A stretch of 56,642 nucleotides of DNA from Xenophilus sp. L33 (GTDB lineage Bacteria; Pseudomonadota; Gammaproteobacteria; Burkholderiales; Burkholderiaceae_C): NCBI RefSeq assembly GCF_009765735.1, contig NZ_LMUW01000221.1, forward strand, positions 48,934 through 105,575, read 5' to 3'. The position numbers were made by a program, and so were the translations under genes. The notes under the pieces are model-generated. The model worked only from the letters and a program-made list of their open reading frames with translations, had not been told where the DNA came from and made no database searches. This document shows, one piece after another, positions 56,254 to 56,642 of this stretch. Within the stretch, counting starts at the first letter, position 1, and every line of letters begins with the position of its first letter.

Positions 56254-56433
56254 TCATTTCCTCTTGGCGAGGTACGCGCGCACGTCCTCGGCGCGGGTGC
56301 CGGCGTCGCGCACCGCCAGCCGAAGTTCGGCCTCGGTGCAGGCGAGCGAGAACATCCACGTGCGCACCTCGTGCATGTCGTCGACATTGATCCGCCGCTC
56401 GTCGGGCGGGATGTCGCTCAGGTCATCGGTCAT
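56254..56433 (-). CDS. DUF3606 family small protein
   Basis: The 59-residue protein reads RRINVDDMHEVRTWMFSLACTEAELRLAVRDAGTRAEDVRAYL across residues 14-56 (shown here only as identification: INVDDMHEVRTW, then TEAELRLAVRDAG, then VRAYL). This is the DUF3606 pattern of small proteins of unknown function found in many proteobacteria. AGGAGG lies 10 bases before ATG. Its stop overlaps the start region of the next small gene, so the three small genes form a tiny operon. The sequence from 56434 to the window end shows no further gene. Confidence 0.75.
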   Translation of the reverse strand: MTDDLSDIPPDERRINVDDMHEVRTWMFSLACTEAELRLAVRDAGTRAEDVRAYLAKRK

Positions 56434-56642
56434 TGTCAGTGCCTCCTGCTGTGGAGGACCGAGATTGCCGCAGCGCGGCAGAGCATTTCGTCGGCGGCGG
56501 CAGGTGCTCGATGCCGGTGGCTTGCCTACGCCGAAGTCTCTGTGCCGGTCGCGTAGGCCCGGGGCAATCTGTCCGCTGGTCAGCCATGGTCTAGTTGTGA
56601 TGTTTCAATAGGTTGTTCACCCGGACAGGTCTGGGAAACTGG

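Noticed and set aside
1..56642. CRISPR arrays, tRNA or rRNA genes, insertion sequences, integrase or attachment sites
   Set aside because: Looked for repeats, clover-leaf patterns and transposase motifs on both strands; none was found despite several gene remnants.

Overview
This is a 56.6 kb high-GC bacterial segment made almost entirely of catabolic genes. It most likely comes from a betaproteobacterium of the order Burkholderiales (Bordetella/Achromobacter, Variovorax or Cupriavidus type). The basis is six separate Bug-type (tripartite tricarboxylate, TTT) substrate-binding receptors, three CaiB/BaiF CoA-transferases (one partial), many acyl-CoA enzymes and seven local transcription regulators. 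No rRNA, tRNA, CRISPR array, insertion sequence or integrase was seen. The genus is an inference and was not tested.

Layout. (A) 1-20.3 kb: the tail of a CoA-transferase; an AraC regulator; the wreck of an ABC substrate-binding gene; a thiolase-like/DUF35 pair; a ThDP-dependent enzyme; a TauD-type dioxygenase; an HpaI-type aldolase; and a Bug receptor. Next comes a minus-strand operon (APH-type kinase, acyl-CoA dehydrogenase, SDR, CoA-transferase, acyl-CoA synthetase, FCD-type GntR) that resembles a 4-hydroxyacyl-CoA (lva/ACAD10-11-like) pathway. It is divergent from a plus-strand operon with a LeuC/LeuD-like hydratase, an isocitrate-lyase-family lyase, a lipoprotein hydrolase and a second TauD-type dioxygenase. 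(B) 20.3-29.7 kb: two Bug receptors, an aldo/keto reductase, an FAH hydrolase and an RraA-like aldolase, then a divergently transcribed phthalate-type Rieske oxygenase/reductase pair, with two IclR regulators. (C) 29.7-36 kb: LysR, acyl-CoA dehydrogenase, CoA-transferase, class II aldolase, Bug receptor, SDR. (D/E) 36-47 kb: three FAD-dependent dehydrogenases of the fumarate reductase/3-ketosteroid dehydrogenase class, a 3-hydroxyisobutyrate-dehydrogenase-like enzyme, a dehalogenase-like hydrolase, two carboxymuconolactone-decarboxylase-like proteins, an SDR, a small membrane protein and two Bug receptors. (F) 47-54.7 kb: two aldehyde dehydrogenases, an aldo/keto reductase and a carotenoid/lignostilbene oxygenase divergent from a LysR regulator. 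(G) 54.8-56.6 kb: a different kind of DNA, with two adjacent HEPN-like proteins and three tiny genes on the opposite strand.

How it works together: the enzyme set fits uptake and stepwise breakdown of aromatic and branched or hydroxylated acids to CoA esters, with many small regulated units packed side by side. The least expected signals are in the non-coding DNA. There are several families of repeated operator-like palindromes that link distant genes: GAATTGGCAATTC four times, GTCGGACAGTCCG twice plus two relatives, a 34-bp repeat flanking back-to-back promoters, and a 56-bp element shared by positions 1.7 kb and 47.2 kb. There are also gene remnants: a decayed substrate-binding gene, a piece of class II aldolase, a CoA-transferase tail and a possible GMC-oxidoreductase start. 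All assignments come from reading the sequence; no database search was possible.
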